Source: Pseudomonadota bacterium
Lineage (GTDB): Bacteria; Pseudomonadota; Alphaproteobacteria; Micropepsales; Micropepsaceae
DNA: 64,000 nt
Assembly: GCA_018241025.1 (NCBI GenBank)
Contig: JAFEEQ010000004.1
Location: forward strand, 372,001 to 436,000
Reading direction: 5' to 3'
Shown here: positions 32,941 to 42,199 of the stretch, in pieces
Numbering within the stretch: position 1 is the stretch's first letter
Layout: every line of letters begins with the position of its first letter
Notes under the pieces: model-generated
What the model saw: only the letters and a program-made list of their open reading frames with translations
Databases searched by the model: none
What the model was told of the DNA's origin: nothing
Made by a program: the position numbers and the translations under genes

Positions 32941-34506
32941 ATGTCGCGCGTCATCGGTTGCGTCTTCGAACAGCATGATCTCTGGCTTGTCGGCCTGGCC
33001 GCGATCCTGTGCCTATTCTCTTGCGCGACGGCGATGAGCATGATCCGGCGTTCCGAAGGTCAGGTCCCCCTGGTGCGCGACCTGTGGCTCGCGAGTGCGG
33101 GTTTTGTCGGCGGCATCGGCATTTGGGGCACGCATTTCGTCGCCATGCTCGCGTACCGGGCAGGATTTCCTGTCGCCTATGACATCTGGCTGACCGTGCT
33201 GTCTGCGATGATCGCCGTTTCGCTTTGCGGTCTAGGCTTCTGGATCGCCTGTGCTCGCCATAGACCCGCAACCGGCGGCGCAATTGCCGGCGCGGCCATT
33301 GCCGTCATGCACTATGTCGGGATGGCCGCTATGCGCGCACCCGTCGATGCACAGTGGGATTGGCCGTATGTCGTAGCGTCGGTCGTCCTGGGCATTCTCC
33401 TCATGGCCTACGGGATGCGTTACATGCTCGATCGGCTGACGCGCTTCTCGTATGCGGTTGCGACCATGCTCTTCACGCTCGCAATCTGTGGCATGCACTT
33501 TACCGGCATGGCCGCGGTCACATATCGCTTCGATCCGCGCGTCTCCGTGCCCGATGTTGTCGTTAATCCCGCGATCCTTGCGTTGGCAATTGCGGCTCTT
33601 GCGATCCTGATCGTTGCGCTCGGCATGGTCTGCGCGCTTGTCGACAGCTATTTGCAGGCCCGGCAGCGTGGTGAGGCCGAGCGCCTATTGGCGCATATCG
33701 CGGAGCTGGAAGTGACCCAGACCCAGCTTCAGGAAACCTCCCGGAATCTGCGCTCCGCGCTCTCCGCGGCAGACTCCGCCAACCGCGCGAAGTCGTCCTT
33801 TCTGGCGGCCATGAGCCATGAACTGCGAACGCCGTTGAACGCGGTGATTGGTTTCTCCGAGATGATGCGGATGGAAGCCTTCGGACCGCTGGGCGGCGAC
33901 CGCTATCGCGAATATGCCAACGATATTCACAACAGCGGTGTGCACCTTCTGTCGTTGATCAACGACGTACTGGACATCTCGCGCATCGATGCCGGCGAAC
34001 TCAAGCTTGAAGAAGACACCTTTGCGGTTGGAGACCTCGTCGACCAGTCGCTGCGCTTCATCGCTCCCCAGGCGGAAAGTGGCGGGCTCAAACTCGAGGC
34101 GAAGTGCGACACCGCCCTTTCAGAAGTCTACGCCGACCGCCGCCGGATCAAGCAGGCGCTGATCAATCTCCTGGCAAATGCGGTGAAGTTCACGCCCGCA
34201 GGAGGCTCGATCACTGTCCGTGCGAAGCAAGTGCCTGCAGGCCTTGCGATCACCGTGCATGACACCGGAATCGGCATCGCGGCAAAGGATATCCCGAGGG
34301 CGCTCGAACAATTCGGCCAAGTGGACTCGAGTCTGGCGCGCAAATACGAAGGCGCGGGTCTCGGTCTCCCGCTGGCGAAGCGGTTCATGGAAATGCATGG
34401 CGGCTCGCTCAACCTGGAGAGCGTCGTCGATGTCGGCACGACGGTGACGCTCGTACTGCCGAAGGCTCGCCTGCGTCCGCTGGAACTCGGAATTGCGGCA
34501 GGCTGA
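32941..34506 (+). CDS. MHYT-domain sensor histidine kinase
   Basis: 521 residues. Seven predicted transmembrane helices at the N-terminus contain the MHYT-type motifs IWGTHFVAMLAY, AVMHYVGMAAM and GMHFTGMAAVTY, thought to bind a metal and sense a diatomic gas or redox state. A short coiled coil (about residues 240-280) leads to the kinase core: FLAAMSHELRTPLNAVIGFS (phosphorylatable His), LINLLANAVKFTPAGG (N box), DTGIGIAAKD and GAGLGLPLAKRFMEMHGG. There is no receiver domain and no response-regulator gene nearby. Confidence 0.92.
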   Translation: MSRVIGCVFEQHDLWLVGLAAILCLFSCATAMSMIRRSEGQVPLVRDLWLASAGFVGGIGIWGTHFVAMLAYRAGFPVAYDIWLTVLSAMIAVSLCGLGFWIACARHRPATGGAIAGAAIAVMHYVGMAAMRAPVDAQWDWPYVVASVVLGILLMAYGMRYMLDRLTRFSYAVATMLFTLAICGMHFTGMAAVTYRFDPRVSVPDVVVNPAILALAIAALAILIVALGMVCALVDSYLQARQRGEAERLLAHIAELEVTQTQLQETSRNLRSALSAADSANRAKSSFLAAMSHELRTPLNAVIGFSEMMRMEAFGPLGGDRYREYANDIHNSGVHLLSLINDVLDISRIDAGELKLEEDTFAVGDLVDQSLRFIAPQAESGGLKLEAKCDTALSEVYADRRRIKQALINLLANAVKFTPAGGSITVRAKQVPAGLAITVHDTGIGIAAKDIPRALEQFGQVDSSLARKYEGAGLGLPLAKRFMEMHGGSLNLESVVDVGTTVTLVLPKARLRPLELGIAAG

Positions 34507-34550
34507 ACCAAACCGACTCGCTTTTCTCGTCCTCGCCGCCTATATGCCAT

Positions 34551-34645
34551 CCCGGAAGTCGGTTGGACGGTCCGCTCGCTAACCCGGTCAGGTCGGGAAC
34601 GAAGCAGCCGTAACGAATCCGGCCCGGGTCAGTCGGCTTCCACCT
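34551..34645 (+). ncRNA. ffs: signal recognition particle RNA, small bacterial type
   Basis: The conserved SRP domain IV core is visible: GGTCAGGTCGGGAACGAAGC followed by AGCCGTAACGA. Flanks pair as GGAAGTC with GGCTTCC and AACCCGG with CCGGGT, giving one long hairpin of roughly 90 nucleotides. It guides Ffh to nascent membrane proteins. Ends are approximate (outermost pairing at 34554 and 34641). Location upstream of dnaX is usual in alphaproteobacteria. Confidence 0.9.
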
Positions 34646-34669
34646 CCCAAATTTCAACGTAAAGGTCCC

Positions 34670-34712
34670 TTGACACTCCATTTGCACCCAACTATGTAAA
34701 GTGTGCTTTACA
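34670..34712 (+). promoter_or_regulatory. sigma-70 promoter with overlapping palindromic operator
   Basis: TTGACA at 34670-34675, a 17-base spacer and TATGTA at 34693-34698 make a good housekeeping promoter. The perfect inverted repeat TGTAAAGTGTGCTTTACA (34695-34712) covers the -10 box and the expected start point. This is the layout of a repressor operator, and the XRE regulator encoded two genes downstream is the natural candidate to bind it. Confidence 0.7.
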
Positions 34713-34794
34713 AGGATGGGTGCGATGGACTGTAGAAACCGTCGCGCCATGTCCCCGGAAGCCCACGCCTGAGATCGAAAGACAGGAGATATCC

Positions 34795-35214
34795 ATGCCC
34801 GCACACGCTCAGCCCGGACTACATCGCGAAGCCCGAACGGTCGGCCGATTTTTTCTCGAGGCAGCCGGTGCGGTGGCGCTGCTTGCTGCGAGCACGATCT
34901 ACGCCCACAACGCACGGCTGTCGCCCGGAACGGACTTGTATACGGCGGTCCAGTTGATGCCTGTAATCCCCGTCTGGCTGCTGCTGCTGTCCTTCCTGCG
35001 CCACTATCTGCGGATCGACGAGCTCCAGCGCCTGATGTTTCTTCAATCGATTGCTCTCACGGCCGGACTGATCGTCGGCATTGCATGGTCGTGGCCGGCG
35101 ATCCGCCGCGCCTTCGGCCTTCAGCCCGAGTTGCCCGGCATGTGGGAAATCTACTTCTCGGTGCTGTTCGTCGCGGTCTCGGCCTTCATGACCAAAATCC
35201 GCACCCCGAGATGA
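34795..35214 (+). CDS. small inner-membrane protein, partner of XRE regulator
   Basis: 139 residues with about four transmembrane segments (FFLEAAGAVALLAASTIY; PVIPVWLLLLSFL; SIALTAGLIVGIAWSW; YFSVLFVAVSAFM), and a charged loop YLRIDELQRLMFLQSIAL between the middle pair. I do not recognise a named function. AGGAG lies six bases before the start. Its stop overlaps the start of the XRE gene (ATGA). Pairs of a short four-helix membrane protein and a ~65-residue XRE regulator recur in bacteria. Confidence 0.78.
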   Translation: MPAHAQPGLHREARTVGRFFLEAAGAVALLAASTIYAHNARLSPGTDLYTAVQLMPVIPVWLLLLSFLRHYLRIDELQRLMFLQSIALTAGLIVGIAWSWPAIRRAFGLQPELPGMWEIYFSVLFVAVSAFMTKIRTPR

Positions 35215-35405
35215 AAAACATGCTCAAGGACCTTCGTGCCCAGCACGGCATGACCCAGGCGGATCTCGCCGCCCGGCTCGATGTTTCCCGCCAGACCGTG
35301 ATTGCCATCGAAAACGGCCGCTATGACCCTTCGCTGCCGCTGGCTTTTGCCATCGCCCGGGCTTTCGGCCTGAAAATCGAGGAGATATTCACCGATAACG
35401 CCTGA
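35211..35405 (+). CDS. minimal XRE-family helix-turn-helix regulator
   Basis: 64 residues, essentially one Cro/C1-type HTH domain: LRAQHGMTQADLAARLDVSR then QTVIAIENGRYDPSLPLAFA and FGLKIEEIF. It resembles the YozG-like stand-alone regulators. It is translationally coupled to the membrane-protein gene and its stop touches a possible dnaX start (TGATG). It probably represses its own operon by binding the palindrome at 34695-34712. Confidence 0.92.
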   Translation: MKNMLKDLRAQHGMTQADLAARLDVSRQTVIAIENGRYDPSLPLAFAIARAFGLKIEEIFTDNA

Positions 35406-35449
35406 TGGAGCTTGGCCATCGCCCGCGCCGGATTGCTATGATGGCGGCG

Positions 35450-37192
35450 ATGAGTGACGAACCGTCCCTTGGTCTCGATCCGGCGCCGGCAGCGGAGGCG
35501 AAGCCCTACCGCGTGCTGGCGCGCAAATACCGGCCATCGGATTTCACCGGCCTCGTTGGGCAGGAAGCCCTGGTCAAGACGCTCTCCAACGCCTTCGCCA
35601 CCGGCCGCATCGCCCATGCCTTCATGCTTACCGGCGTCCGCGGCGTCGGTAAGACGACGACGGCGCGCATCATCGCCCGCGCGCTCAATTGCATTGGTCC
35701 TGATGGTAAGCGGACTGAGCCGACGATCCATCCCTGCGGCGTCTGCGAGCCCTGCGTGGCGATTGCCGAAAGCCGTCATGTCGACATCCAGGAGATGGAC
35801 GCGGCCTCCAACAACGGCGTTGACGAGGTGCGCCAGATCATCGACAGCGTGCGCTATGCCCCGGCCAGTGCGCGCTACAAGGTCTACATCCTCGACGAAG
35901 TGCACATGCTGTCGAAGCCGGCCTTCAACGCGATCCTGAAGACGCTGGAAGAGCCGCCGCCGCATGTGAAATTCATCTTCGCCACGACTGAGATTCGCAA
36001 GGTGCCGGTCACGATCCTTTCCCGTTGCCAGCGTTTCGATCTGCGCCGCATCGAGACGTCCGAGCTTGTTGGCCTGCTCTCCGGCATAGCCGAGAAAGAG
36101 GGCGTGAAGATTGCGCCTGATGCGCTGGCGCTGGTCGCCCGCGCCGCCGAAGGTTCGGCCCGCGACAGCCTCTCCCTGCTCGATCAGGCGATCGCGCATG
36201 GGGAGGGCGGCGAGATTTCCGCTGATCAGCTGCGCGACATGCTCGGCCTCGCCGACCGCGGCCGCGTCCTCGACCTGTTCGAGAAGGTGATGGGCGGCAA
36301 AATCGCCGAGGCGCTTGGCGACCTGAACGGCCTCTACGACCACGGCGCCGATCCGCTCACAGTGATGCAGGACCTGCTCGAGATCGTGCATTTCCTGACC
36401 CGGGTGAAGGTCGCGCCGGGGGCCGAGGGCTTTTTCGATGGCGGCTCGGGCGAGGCCAAGCGCGCCGTGGCGATGGCAGCAAAACTCTCCGTTCCATCAC
36501 TCACCCGCGCCTGGCAGGTGTTGCTCAAGGGCTTGATCGAAGTGCGCGACGCCACGCGGCCCGTCAGCGCCTGCGAGATGGCGCTCATCCGTCTCGCCTA
36601 CGCTGCCGATCTGCCGCCGACCGACAAGCTCGTGCGTGACCTGATCGACAATCCGCCGTCGCCGCGACCCACGAGTGCACCTTCCAGCGGCGGCAGCAGC
36701 GAAGGTGGCGCACCGCGCGCAGCCTTCTCGGGCGGTGCTTCGACCAATCCCAGACGCGCGCCCGAGCCGACCATGGCGGCCGTGCCCAGGATCGAACTCC
36801 GCACGGTTCAGGACATCGCCGCGCTCGCGCAGGCCAACAACGCCCCGCTCCTGAAGGCGACCATCGAAACCAGCCTTCGCCTTATCAGGCTCGAGCCGGG
36901 CATTCTCGAATTCGCGCCGACACCCACGGCGCCGCGCACGCTGGCCGGCGATCTCAAGCAGAAGCTGAAGGACTGGACTGGTATCGGCTGGTCGGTGACG
37001 GTCTCGCGCGACGGCGGCCAGCCGACGATCGCCGAACAGAAGCGCAGCGCCCGCGCCGCGAAATTCGAAAGCGTCACGCAGGAGCCGATGGTGCGCGACG
37101 TGCTCGACCGCTTCCCGGGTGCGGAGATCAAGGAAGTCCGCCGCCTCGCGGATGAGGACATCGCCGCGCCGATGCCGGAAGACGACGCTTGA
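35450..37192 (+). CDS. dnaX: DNA polymerase III subunits tau/gamma
   Basis: 580 residues. Clamp-loader ATPase of the replicative polymerase. Conserved region begins [20 protein letters not shown]; Walker [16 protein letters not shown] lies near residue 60, followed by a four-Cys zinc site (C-x8-C-x2-C pattern around CGVCEPC), Walker [11 protein letters not shown] and sensor motif [21 protein letters not shown] Pro/Ser/Gly-rich linker (about 405-450) leads to the tau C-terminal domain that contacts the polymerase. The start at 35450 fits homologue length; in-frame ATGs at 35438 and 35405 (touching the XRE stop) are possible. Confidence 0.95.
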   Translation: MSDEPSLGLDPAPAAEAKPYRVLARKYRPSDFTGLVGQEALVKTLSNAFATGRIAHAFMLTGVRGVGKTTTARIIARALNCIGPDGKRTEPTIHPCGVCEPCVAIAESRHVDIQEMDAASNNGVDEVRQIIDSVRYAPASARYKVYILDEVHMLSKPAFNAILKTLEEPPPHVKFIFATTEIRKVPVTILSRCQRFDLRRIETSELVGLLSGIAEKEGVKIAPDALALVARAAEGSARDSLSLLDQAIAHGEGGEISADQLRDMLGLADRGRVLDLFEKVMGGKIAEALGDLNGLYDHGADPLTVMQDLLEIVHFLTRVKVAPGAEGFFDGGSGEAKRAVAMAAKLSVPSLTRAWQVLLKGLIEVRDATRPVSACEMALIRLAYAADLPPTDKLVRDLIDNPPSPRPTSAPSSGGSSEGGAPRAAFSGGASTNPRRAPEPTMAAVPRIELRTVQDIAALAQANNAPLLKATIETSLRLIRLEPGILEFAPTPTAPRTLAGDLKQKLKDWTGIGWSVTVSRDGGQPTIAEQKRSARAAKFESVTQEPMVRDVLDRFPGAEIKEVRRLADEDIAAPMPEDDA

Positions 37193-37788
37193 TGGCCAGC
37201 ATTTCCGCCGGCCCGGAGATCGAGCGTCTGATCCAGCTTCTTGCCAAGCTGCCGGGTCTCGGCCCGCGTTCCGCCCGCCGCGCTGCGCTGACCTTGCTCA
37301 AGAAGCGCGACCAGTTGCTCGATCCGCTCGCCAGCGCGATGCGTGACGCCGCCAGAGCGATCAAGACCTGCGAGACTTGCGGCAATCTCGATACCGCAAG
37401 CCCTTGCGCGATCTGCCGCGACCCGCGCCGCGACGGGCATGTGCTCTGCGTCGTCGAAGATGTCGCCGATCTCTGGGCGCTCGAACGTGCCGGGGTGTTC
37501 CGCGGCCGCTATCATGTCCTCGGCGGCGCGCTCTCGGCGCTCGACGGCGTCACGCCCGAGCGCCTAAACGTCGCCTCGCTGATCGAACGGGTGAAGAGCG
37601 GCATCGACGAGGTGATCTTGGCGATGAATGCCACCGTCGAAGGCCAGACCACAGCGCACTATCTCATGGATGCGCTCGCCGGCGCCAAGGTCACCCGCCT
37701 GGCCCACGGCGTCCCCGTCGGCGGCGAGCTCGACTACCTTGACGAAGGCACGCTGAACGCGGCGTTCAAGGCACGGCGGTCACTGTGA
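37192..37788 (+). CDS. recR: recombination mediator RecR
   Basis: 198 residues. Works with RecF and RecO to load RecA at gaps. N-terminal HhH ([20 protein letters not shown]), Cys4 zinc finger (CETCGNLD ... [10 protein letters not shown]), and a Toprim domain ([43 protein letters not shown]). The ATG overlaps the dnaX stop by one base (TGATG). YbaB, commonly encoded between dnaX and recR, is absent here. Confidence 0.96.
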   Translation: MASISAGPEIERLIQLLAKLPGLGPRSARRAALTLLKKRDQLLDPLASAMRDAARAIKTCETCGNLDTASPCAICRDPRRDGHVLCVVEDVADLWALERAGVFRGRYHVLGGALSALDGVTPERLNVASLIERVKSGIDEVILAMNATVEGQTTAHYLMDALAGAKVTRLAHGVPVGGELDYLDEGTLNAAFKARRSL

Positions 37789-38093
37789 CGTTCGACTATG
37801 GCCGCTGGCACGACTGGCTCGCTATTCGAGTGAGTGGACTTCAATCCAACGATCTGCAGGCAGCGTTTTCAGACAACGAAAAGCACGGCCGTTCGATGGG
37901 CGCAGAATTCGAGGGTGCATTTGCGATAGCGTCGTTCCGGAATTGGGAACATGGTGCCATGGTCGACTACGAAATAGTTCTGCGGAGCAACGGAGATTTC
38001 GTCGCGAACGAAGCCGGCATCTACGTAAACGACGAGAATTTCGAAGCCGTTTTCACGCGATTCCTGGAAATGTTTGAGCGCGCCAACCGCTAG
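37785..38093 (+). CDS. hypothetical protein
   Basis: 102 residues, acidic, with many aromatic residues and no signal or membrane segment ([50 protein letters not shown]). The alternation of short strands and a C-terminal helix resembles small immunity-like or DUF proteins, but no family is recognised. It starts with GTG overlapping the recR stop (GTGA) and overlaps the opposing rmuC gene by four bases. Its base composition is noticeably less GC-rich than its neighbours, hinting at later arrival. Confidence 0.65.
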   Translation: MTFDYGRWHDWLAIRVSGLQSNDLQAAFSDNEKHGRSMGAEFEGAFAIASFRNWEHGAMVDYEIVLRSNGDFVANEAGIYVNDENFEAVFTRFLEMFERANR

Positions 38094-39160
38094 CTCGGCA
38101 GGGCGGGATCCTCCGGCGGCCCCAGCTCGACATTGCGGATCTTTTCGCCGCGGCTGCCAATCTTTCCGGCTGAGGTCAGGATGTCCTTGATGTCGCCGTC
38201 GGCCTGATTGAAGTGCCGCTGCAGCTTTTCCACCCGGTCGCCGAGCAGCCGCACGTCGTTTAGCAGCACGCCTACCTCCTTCTGGATGAGGTTCGCCTGC
38301 TCGCGCATCCGTGCGTCCTTCATCACCGTCTGGATGGTGCTGATCGCCAGCATCAGGATGTTCGGCGAGACCACGACCACCTGCGCACGGTGCGCGCGCT
38401 GGATCAGGTCGGAGAAGCCGTCATGCAGCTCGGCATAGATCGACTCCGACGGTACGAACATGATCGCCGGCGTCTGCACCTCGCCCGGAATGAGATATTT
38501 CTCGGCGATGTCGCTCACATGCTTGGAGACATCGGCCCGCACCCGCGCCAGTGCGACCTTTTTTTCATCATCCGTCACCGCCGCGCGCAGCAGCGTGAAG
38601 CATTCGAGCGGGAATTTGGAATCGACGACCAGCAGCGCCTTGTTGCCCGGAATGCGGATCACGCAGTCGGGCCGGTTGCGGTTCGAGAGCGTCGCCTGGA
38701 ATTCGTAGAGCGTCGGCGGCAGCCCGTCGCGTACGATCTCTTCCATCTGCGCCTGGGCGAACGCGCCGCGCGCCTGCTTGTTCGACAGCACCTGCTGCAG
38801 CGATACCACCTGCCCGGAGAGCGCCGAGATATTCTCCTGTGCCTTGTCGATGATCGACAACCGCTCGCCGATGCCCGAAATCGTCGCAGCGGTTTTCTCC
38901 GCGCTTTCGCTCAAGCTCTGCCCCAACCGCTGGTTCAGCGCGTCGATCCGCTCGCCCAGCGACTTCTGCAGCGCCTCCTGCGCCGCCAGCGTCTGCGTGA
39001 ACTGTCCGCCGATCCGCCCTTGCTCGGAAATCAGCGTATCGATGCGCGGATCCGGCTTCGGCGGTTCGGGCGCCGGCGCGCTCCGTCCGCGCAGCGCAAA
39101 GCCCAGAATCGCCGCCGCGGCGACGATCGCGATTCCCAGCACAATCAGGCCCAAATCCAT
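38090..39160 (-). CDS. rmuC: DNA recombination protein RmuC
   Basis: 356 residues. An N-terminal membrane helix (LGLIVLGIAIVAAAAILGFAL, key part IVLGIAIVAAAAILG) is followed by a long coiled coil (about residues 45-130) and the RmuC nuclease-like domain (RPDCVIRIPGNKALLVVDSK, FVPSESIYAEL, VVVVSPNILMLAISTIQTV). RmuC limits inversions at short inverted repeats. The minus-strand ATG at 39160 is the clear start, just ahead of the helix. It is divergent from def, 54 bases away. Confidence 0.93.
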   Translation of the reverse strand: MDLGLIVLGIAIVAAAAILGFALRGRSAPAPEPPKPDPRIDTLISEQGRIGGQFTQTLAAQEALQKSLGERIDALNQRLGQSLSESAEKTAATISGIGERLSIIDKAQENISALSGQVVSLQQVLSNKQARGAFAQAQMEEIVRDGLPPTLYEFQATLSNRNRPDCVIRIPGNKALLVVDSKFPLECFTLLRAAVTDDEKKVALARVRADVSKHVSDIAEKYLIPGEVQTPAIMFVPSESIYAELHDGFSDLIQRAHRAQVVVVSPNILMLAISTIQTVMKDARMREQANLIQKEVGVLLNDVRLLGDRVEKLQRHFNQADGDIKDILTSAGKIGSRGEKIRNVELGPPEDPALPS

Positions 39161-39214
39161 GCGAAAATCGGCTTTCCCTTGACCGCCCCGGGTTCCCGCC
39201 CTATTTCCCGGGCC

Positions 39215-39733
39215 ATGGCCGTACGCCCCATCCTTACCGCGCCCGATCCGCGCCTCAAAGTCGTCTCGACACCGGTCGAGACGGTCGATGATGGCATCCG
39301 CAAGCTGATCGCGGACATGACCGATTCGATGTACGCCGCCGACGGCATCGGCCTCGCGGCGATCCAGATCGGTGAGCCCAAGCGCATCATCGTGATGGAC
39401 CTCGACCAGCGCGACGGCAACAAGAACCCGCGCCACTTCATCAACCCAGTGATCACCTGGCGCTCGGACGAATTGGCGAGCTTCGAAGAGGGTTGCCTCT
39501 CGGTCCCCGAGATCTGGGAAGACGTCGAGCGCGCCGAGCGCATCAAGGCCGAATATCTCGACAGCGACGGCAAAAAGCACGAGCTCGAAGCCGACAGCCT
39601 GCTCGCCACCTGCCTGCAGCACGAGATGGATCACCTCGAAGGCATCCTCTTCATCGACCATCTGTCGAAGCTGAAGCGCTCGATGCTCCTGCGCAAACTC
39701 CAGAAGGCGAAGCGTCTGAAAGACGCCGGCTGA
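39215..39733 (+). CDS. def: peptide deformylase
   Basis: 172 residues. Removes the formyl group from new proteins using a metal ion. All three motifs are present: [10 protein letters not shown] (about residue 45), [10 protein letters not shown] (metal-binding Cys) and [10 protein letters not shown] (two metal His and the catalytic Glu). Followed four bases later by fmt, the enzyme for the opposite step, as is usual. Confidence 0.97.
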   Translation: MAVRPILTAPDPRLKVVSTPVETVDDGIRKLIADMTDSMYAADGIGLAAIQIGEPKRIIVMDLDQRDGNKNPRHFINPVITWRSDELASFEEGCLSVPEIWEDVERAERIKAEYLDSDGKKHELEADSLLATCLQHEMDHLEGILFIDHLSKLKRSMLLRKLQKAKRLKDAG

Positions 39734-39737
39734 GGCC

Positions 39738-40655
39738 GTGGCGCTCCGTCTTGCCTTTCTCGGCACCCCCGCCTTCGCTGTTCCTACCCTTGCCGAGCTG
39801 ATCGCGCAGGGCCACGACATCGCCTGCGTCTACTCCCAACCGCCGCGTCCCAAAGGGCGCGGGCTCGAGACCGATCCGTCGCCGGTCCACAAGCTGGCGC
39901 TCGCGCACAAGATCGCTGTCCGCACGCCTGTGACGCTGAAAGATACGGCGCAGCAGGAACTCTTCGCCGCGCTCGATCTCGATGCCGCGGTGGTCGTCGC
40001 CTACGGCCTCCTCCTGCCCAAGCCGATCCTCGATGCGCCCAGACTCGGCTGCTTCAACCTGCATGGCTCGCTCCTGCCGCGCTGGCGCGGCGCTGCGCCG
40101 ATTCAGCGCGCAATCATGGCGGGCGACTCCGAAACCGGCGTGATGGCAATGCGCATGGAAGAGGGCCTCGACACTGGCCCGGTGCTGATGGCCGAGCGCA
40201 CGCCCATCGGCCGCAAAACCTATGGCGAGCTGCATGACGAGCTTGCCCGCCTCGGGGCCGATCTGATGGCGCGCGCGATGGGTGCGCTCGAACGCGGCAG
40301 CGCCATCGAGACGCCGCAGCCGGAGGAGGGCGTCACCTACGCCAAGAAAATCCTCAAGGAGGAAGCCAGGATCGATTGGTCGAAGCCAACACGGGAGATC
40401 GACTGCCTGATCCGCGGCCTCTCGCCTTTTCCCGGTGCATGGTGTGAGGTCAAGGGTGAGCGGCTCAAGATTCTCAACTGCGTACCTGCAACTGGAACAG
40501 GCGCGCCCGGCACACTGCTGGACGATGCGCTCACAGTTGCCTGCGGTGACGGAGCTTTGCGCCTCACGCGCCTCCAACGCCCCGGCAAGGCGGCGATGAA
40601 CGCCGCCGATCTCCTGCGCGGCTTCGCGCTGAAGCGCGGCGACGTGCTTGGCTGA
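39738..40655 (+). CDS. fmt: methionyl-tRNA formyltransferase
   Basis: 305 residues. Formylates initiator Met-tRNA with 10-formyl-THF. The catalytic core contains [19 protein letters not shown] (catalytic Asn-His and the loop), the [17 protein letters not shown] region and a C-terminal tRNA-binding domain ([13 protein letters not shown]). It starts with GTG four bases after def. truA follows three bases later. Confidence 0.96.
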   Translation: MALRLAFLGTPAFAVPTLAELIAQGHDIACVYSQPPRPKGRGLETDPSPVHKLALAHKIAVRTPVTLKDTAQQELFAALDLDAAVVVAYGLLLPKPILDAPRLGCFNLHGSLLPRWRGAAPIQRAIMAGDSETGVMAMRMEEGLDTGPVLMAERTPIGRKTYGELHDELARLGADLMARAMGALERGSAIETPQPEEGVTYAKKILKEEARIDWSKPTREIDCLIRGLSPFPGAWCEVKGERLKILNCVPATGTGAPGTLLDDALTVACGDGALRLTRLQRPGKAAMNAADLLRGFALKRGDVLG

Positions 40656-40658
40656 GCC

Positions 40659-41393
40659 ATGCCGCGCTATCGTCTGACCCTCGAATATGACGGCTCAAGC
40701 CTCGTCGGCTGGCAGCGGCAGGACAATGGTGCCTCGGTGCAGGGCATCCTCGAAGATGCCATCGCGAGTTTCTCCGGCGAGCGTATCACGGTCACCGGCG
40801 CGGGCCGCACCGATGCCGGCGTCCATGCGCTTGGCCAGGTCGCGCATTTCGATCTCGTGAAGGACTTCACCGGCGACAAGGTGCGCGATGCGCTCAACCA
40901 TTTCGCCCGCCCGCATGTCGCGGTGCTCGAAGCAACCATCGCTGCGACGGATTTCCACGCCCGCTTCTCTGCCACCGCGCGGCATTATCTCTACCGCATC
41001 CTCACCCGCCGCGCCCCGCCGGTGCTCGAGGCCTGCAAGGTTTGGCATGTCGTCCACGCGCTCGATGCCGATGCGATGCACGACGCGGCACAGGCAATGA
41101 TCGGCCAGCACGATTTCACCACCTTTCGCGCTGCCGAGTGCCAGGCGAAATCGCCGATTAAGACGCTCGGCCGCCTCGATGTGCGCCGTGCCGCCGACGA
41201 GATCCACATCGAAGCGTCCGCGCGCTCCTTCCTGCATCATCAGGTGCGTTCGATGGTCGGCTCGCTGAAGCTGGTCGGCGAAGGCAAGTGGAGTCCGCGC
41301 GATCTTGCCGATTCGCTCGCCGCGAAAGACCGCACCCGCTGTGGTCCCGTCGCACCATCGGATGGACTCTATCTCGTGCGCGTGGACTACTGA
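40659..41393 (+). CDS. truA: tRNA pseudouridine synthase A
   Basis: 244 residues. Converts uridines 38-40 in the tRNA anticodon arm to pseudouridine. Catalytic Asp in [13 protein letters not shown] (about residue 52); other family motifs are [25 protein letters not shown] and [12 protein letters not shown]. It is the third gene of the def-fmt-truA operon and its last seven bases overlap the opposing murI gene. Confidence 0.97.
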   Translation: MPRYRLTLEYDGSSLVGWQRQDNGASVQGILEDAIASFSGERITVTGAGRTDAGVHALGQVAHFDLVKDFTGDKVRDALNHFARPHVAVLEATIAATDFHARFSATARHYLYRILTRRAPPVLEACKVWHVVHALDADAMHDAAQAMIGQHDFTTFRAAECQAKSPIKTLGRLDVRRAADEIHIEASARSFLHHQVRSMVGSLKLVGEGKWSPRDLADSLAAKDRTRCGPVAPSDGLYLVRVDY

Positions 41394-42199
41394 AGGTCGA
41401 TAAGTTCGACCGCGCCCGGATCGATCGGCTGACCGAGGAAGATCGCGCCCGCCCGCGCAAACCGGTCGGGCGCATCGGTCGCGAGGAAACTGAGCGCCGC
41501 CGCACCGCCGGAATTCGTGATGCCTTTCTCACGCAGCGTCGCAGCCACCGCGTCCGCCGCTGTCTTCGCGCTGTCGACCAGCGCTATCTCAGGCCCGGCA
41601 ACCTTCGCGATGGCGCCTTTCAGCGCCGGATAATGCGTGCAGCCGAGCAGGATCGCCTTCGGCCGCGGCATCGACTCCAGCACCGGTCCCAGATAGCGGG
41701 CGACGATGGCCTCCACGATCGGTCCTTCGACTAGTCCTTCCTCGGCCAGCGGCACAAAAAGCGGGCAGGCCTGTTGTACGATGGGGATGTCCGATCCCAA
41801 GGCCCTGATCGCCGCGCGATAGGCGCCACCCTTCACGGTCGTCTCGGTCGCGATCACCGCCACCGGACCGTCGGGTGCCGCCGCCAGTGCTGCTTTCGCG
41901 CCCGGCGCGATCACGCCCAGCACAGGCAGCGGCGCCAGCAACTCCGCCACCGCTGCCGATGAAATGCTTGCTGTGTTGCAGGCGATCACTACCATCTTCA
42001 CACCGCGCGCGACCAGCGCCGCCGCTGCCTGCTGCGCATAGCGCCGCACCGTATCCGCGCTCTTGGTGCCATAGGGCAGGCGCGCCGTATCGCCCAGATA
42101 GATGAAGCTCTCGTCCGGTAGCGCGCGGATCAGTTCGCGCAGGACCGTCAGCCCGCCCATGCCGGAATCGAATACGCCAATCGGGCGGGGGTCACTCAT
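41387..42199 (-). CDS. murI: glutamate racemase
   Basis: 270 residues. Makes D-glutamate for peptidoglycan. The catalytic Cys pair lies in [10 protein letters not shown] (about residue 71) and [10 protein letters not shown] (about residue 182), the Asp in [13 protein letters not shown] and the [13 protein letters not shown] loop is conserved. The ATG at 42199 overlaps the dapE stop (ATGA). Upstream codons in frame lie within dapE and are not used. Confidence 0.95.
   Translation of the reverse strand: MSDPRPIGVFDSGMGGLTVLRELIRALPDESFIYLGDTARLPYGTKSADTVRRYAQQAAAALVARGVKMVVIACNTASISSAAVAELLAPLPVLGVIAPGAKAALAAAPDGPVAVIATETTVKGGAYRAAIRALGSDIPIVQQACPLFVPLAEEGLVEGPIVEAIVARYLGPVLESMPRPKAILLGCTHYPALKGAIAKVAGPEIALVDSAKTAADAVAATLREKGITNSGGAAALSFLATDAPDRFARAGAIFLGQPIDPGAVELIDLQ

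Noticed and set aside
34507..34794. tRNA gene in the 288-base gap after the MHYT kinase
   Set aside because: The structured sequence is the SRP RNA. No cloverleaf or GGTTCGAATCC-type T arm is present.
38390..39214. Plus-strand extension of def into the rmuC region
   Set aside because: It is antisense to rmuC; the def start at 39215 gives a normal-length protein beginning with the conserved N-terminus.
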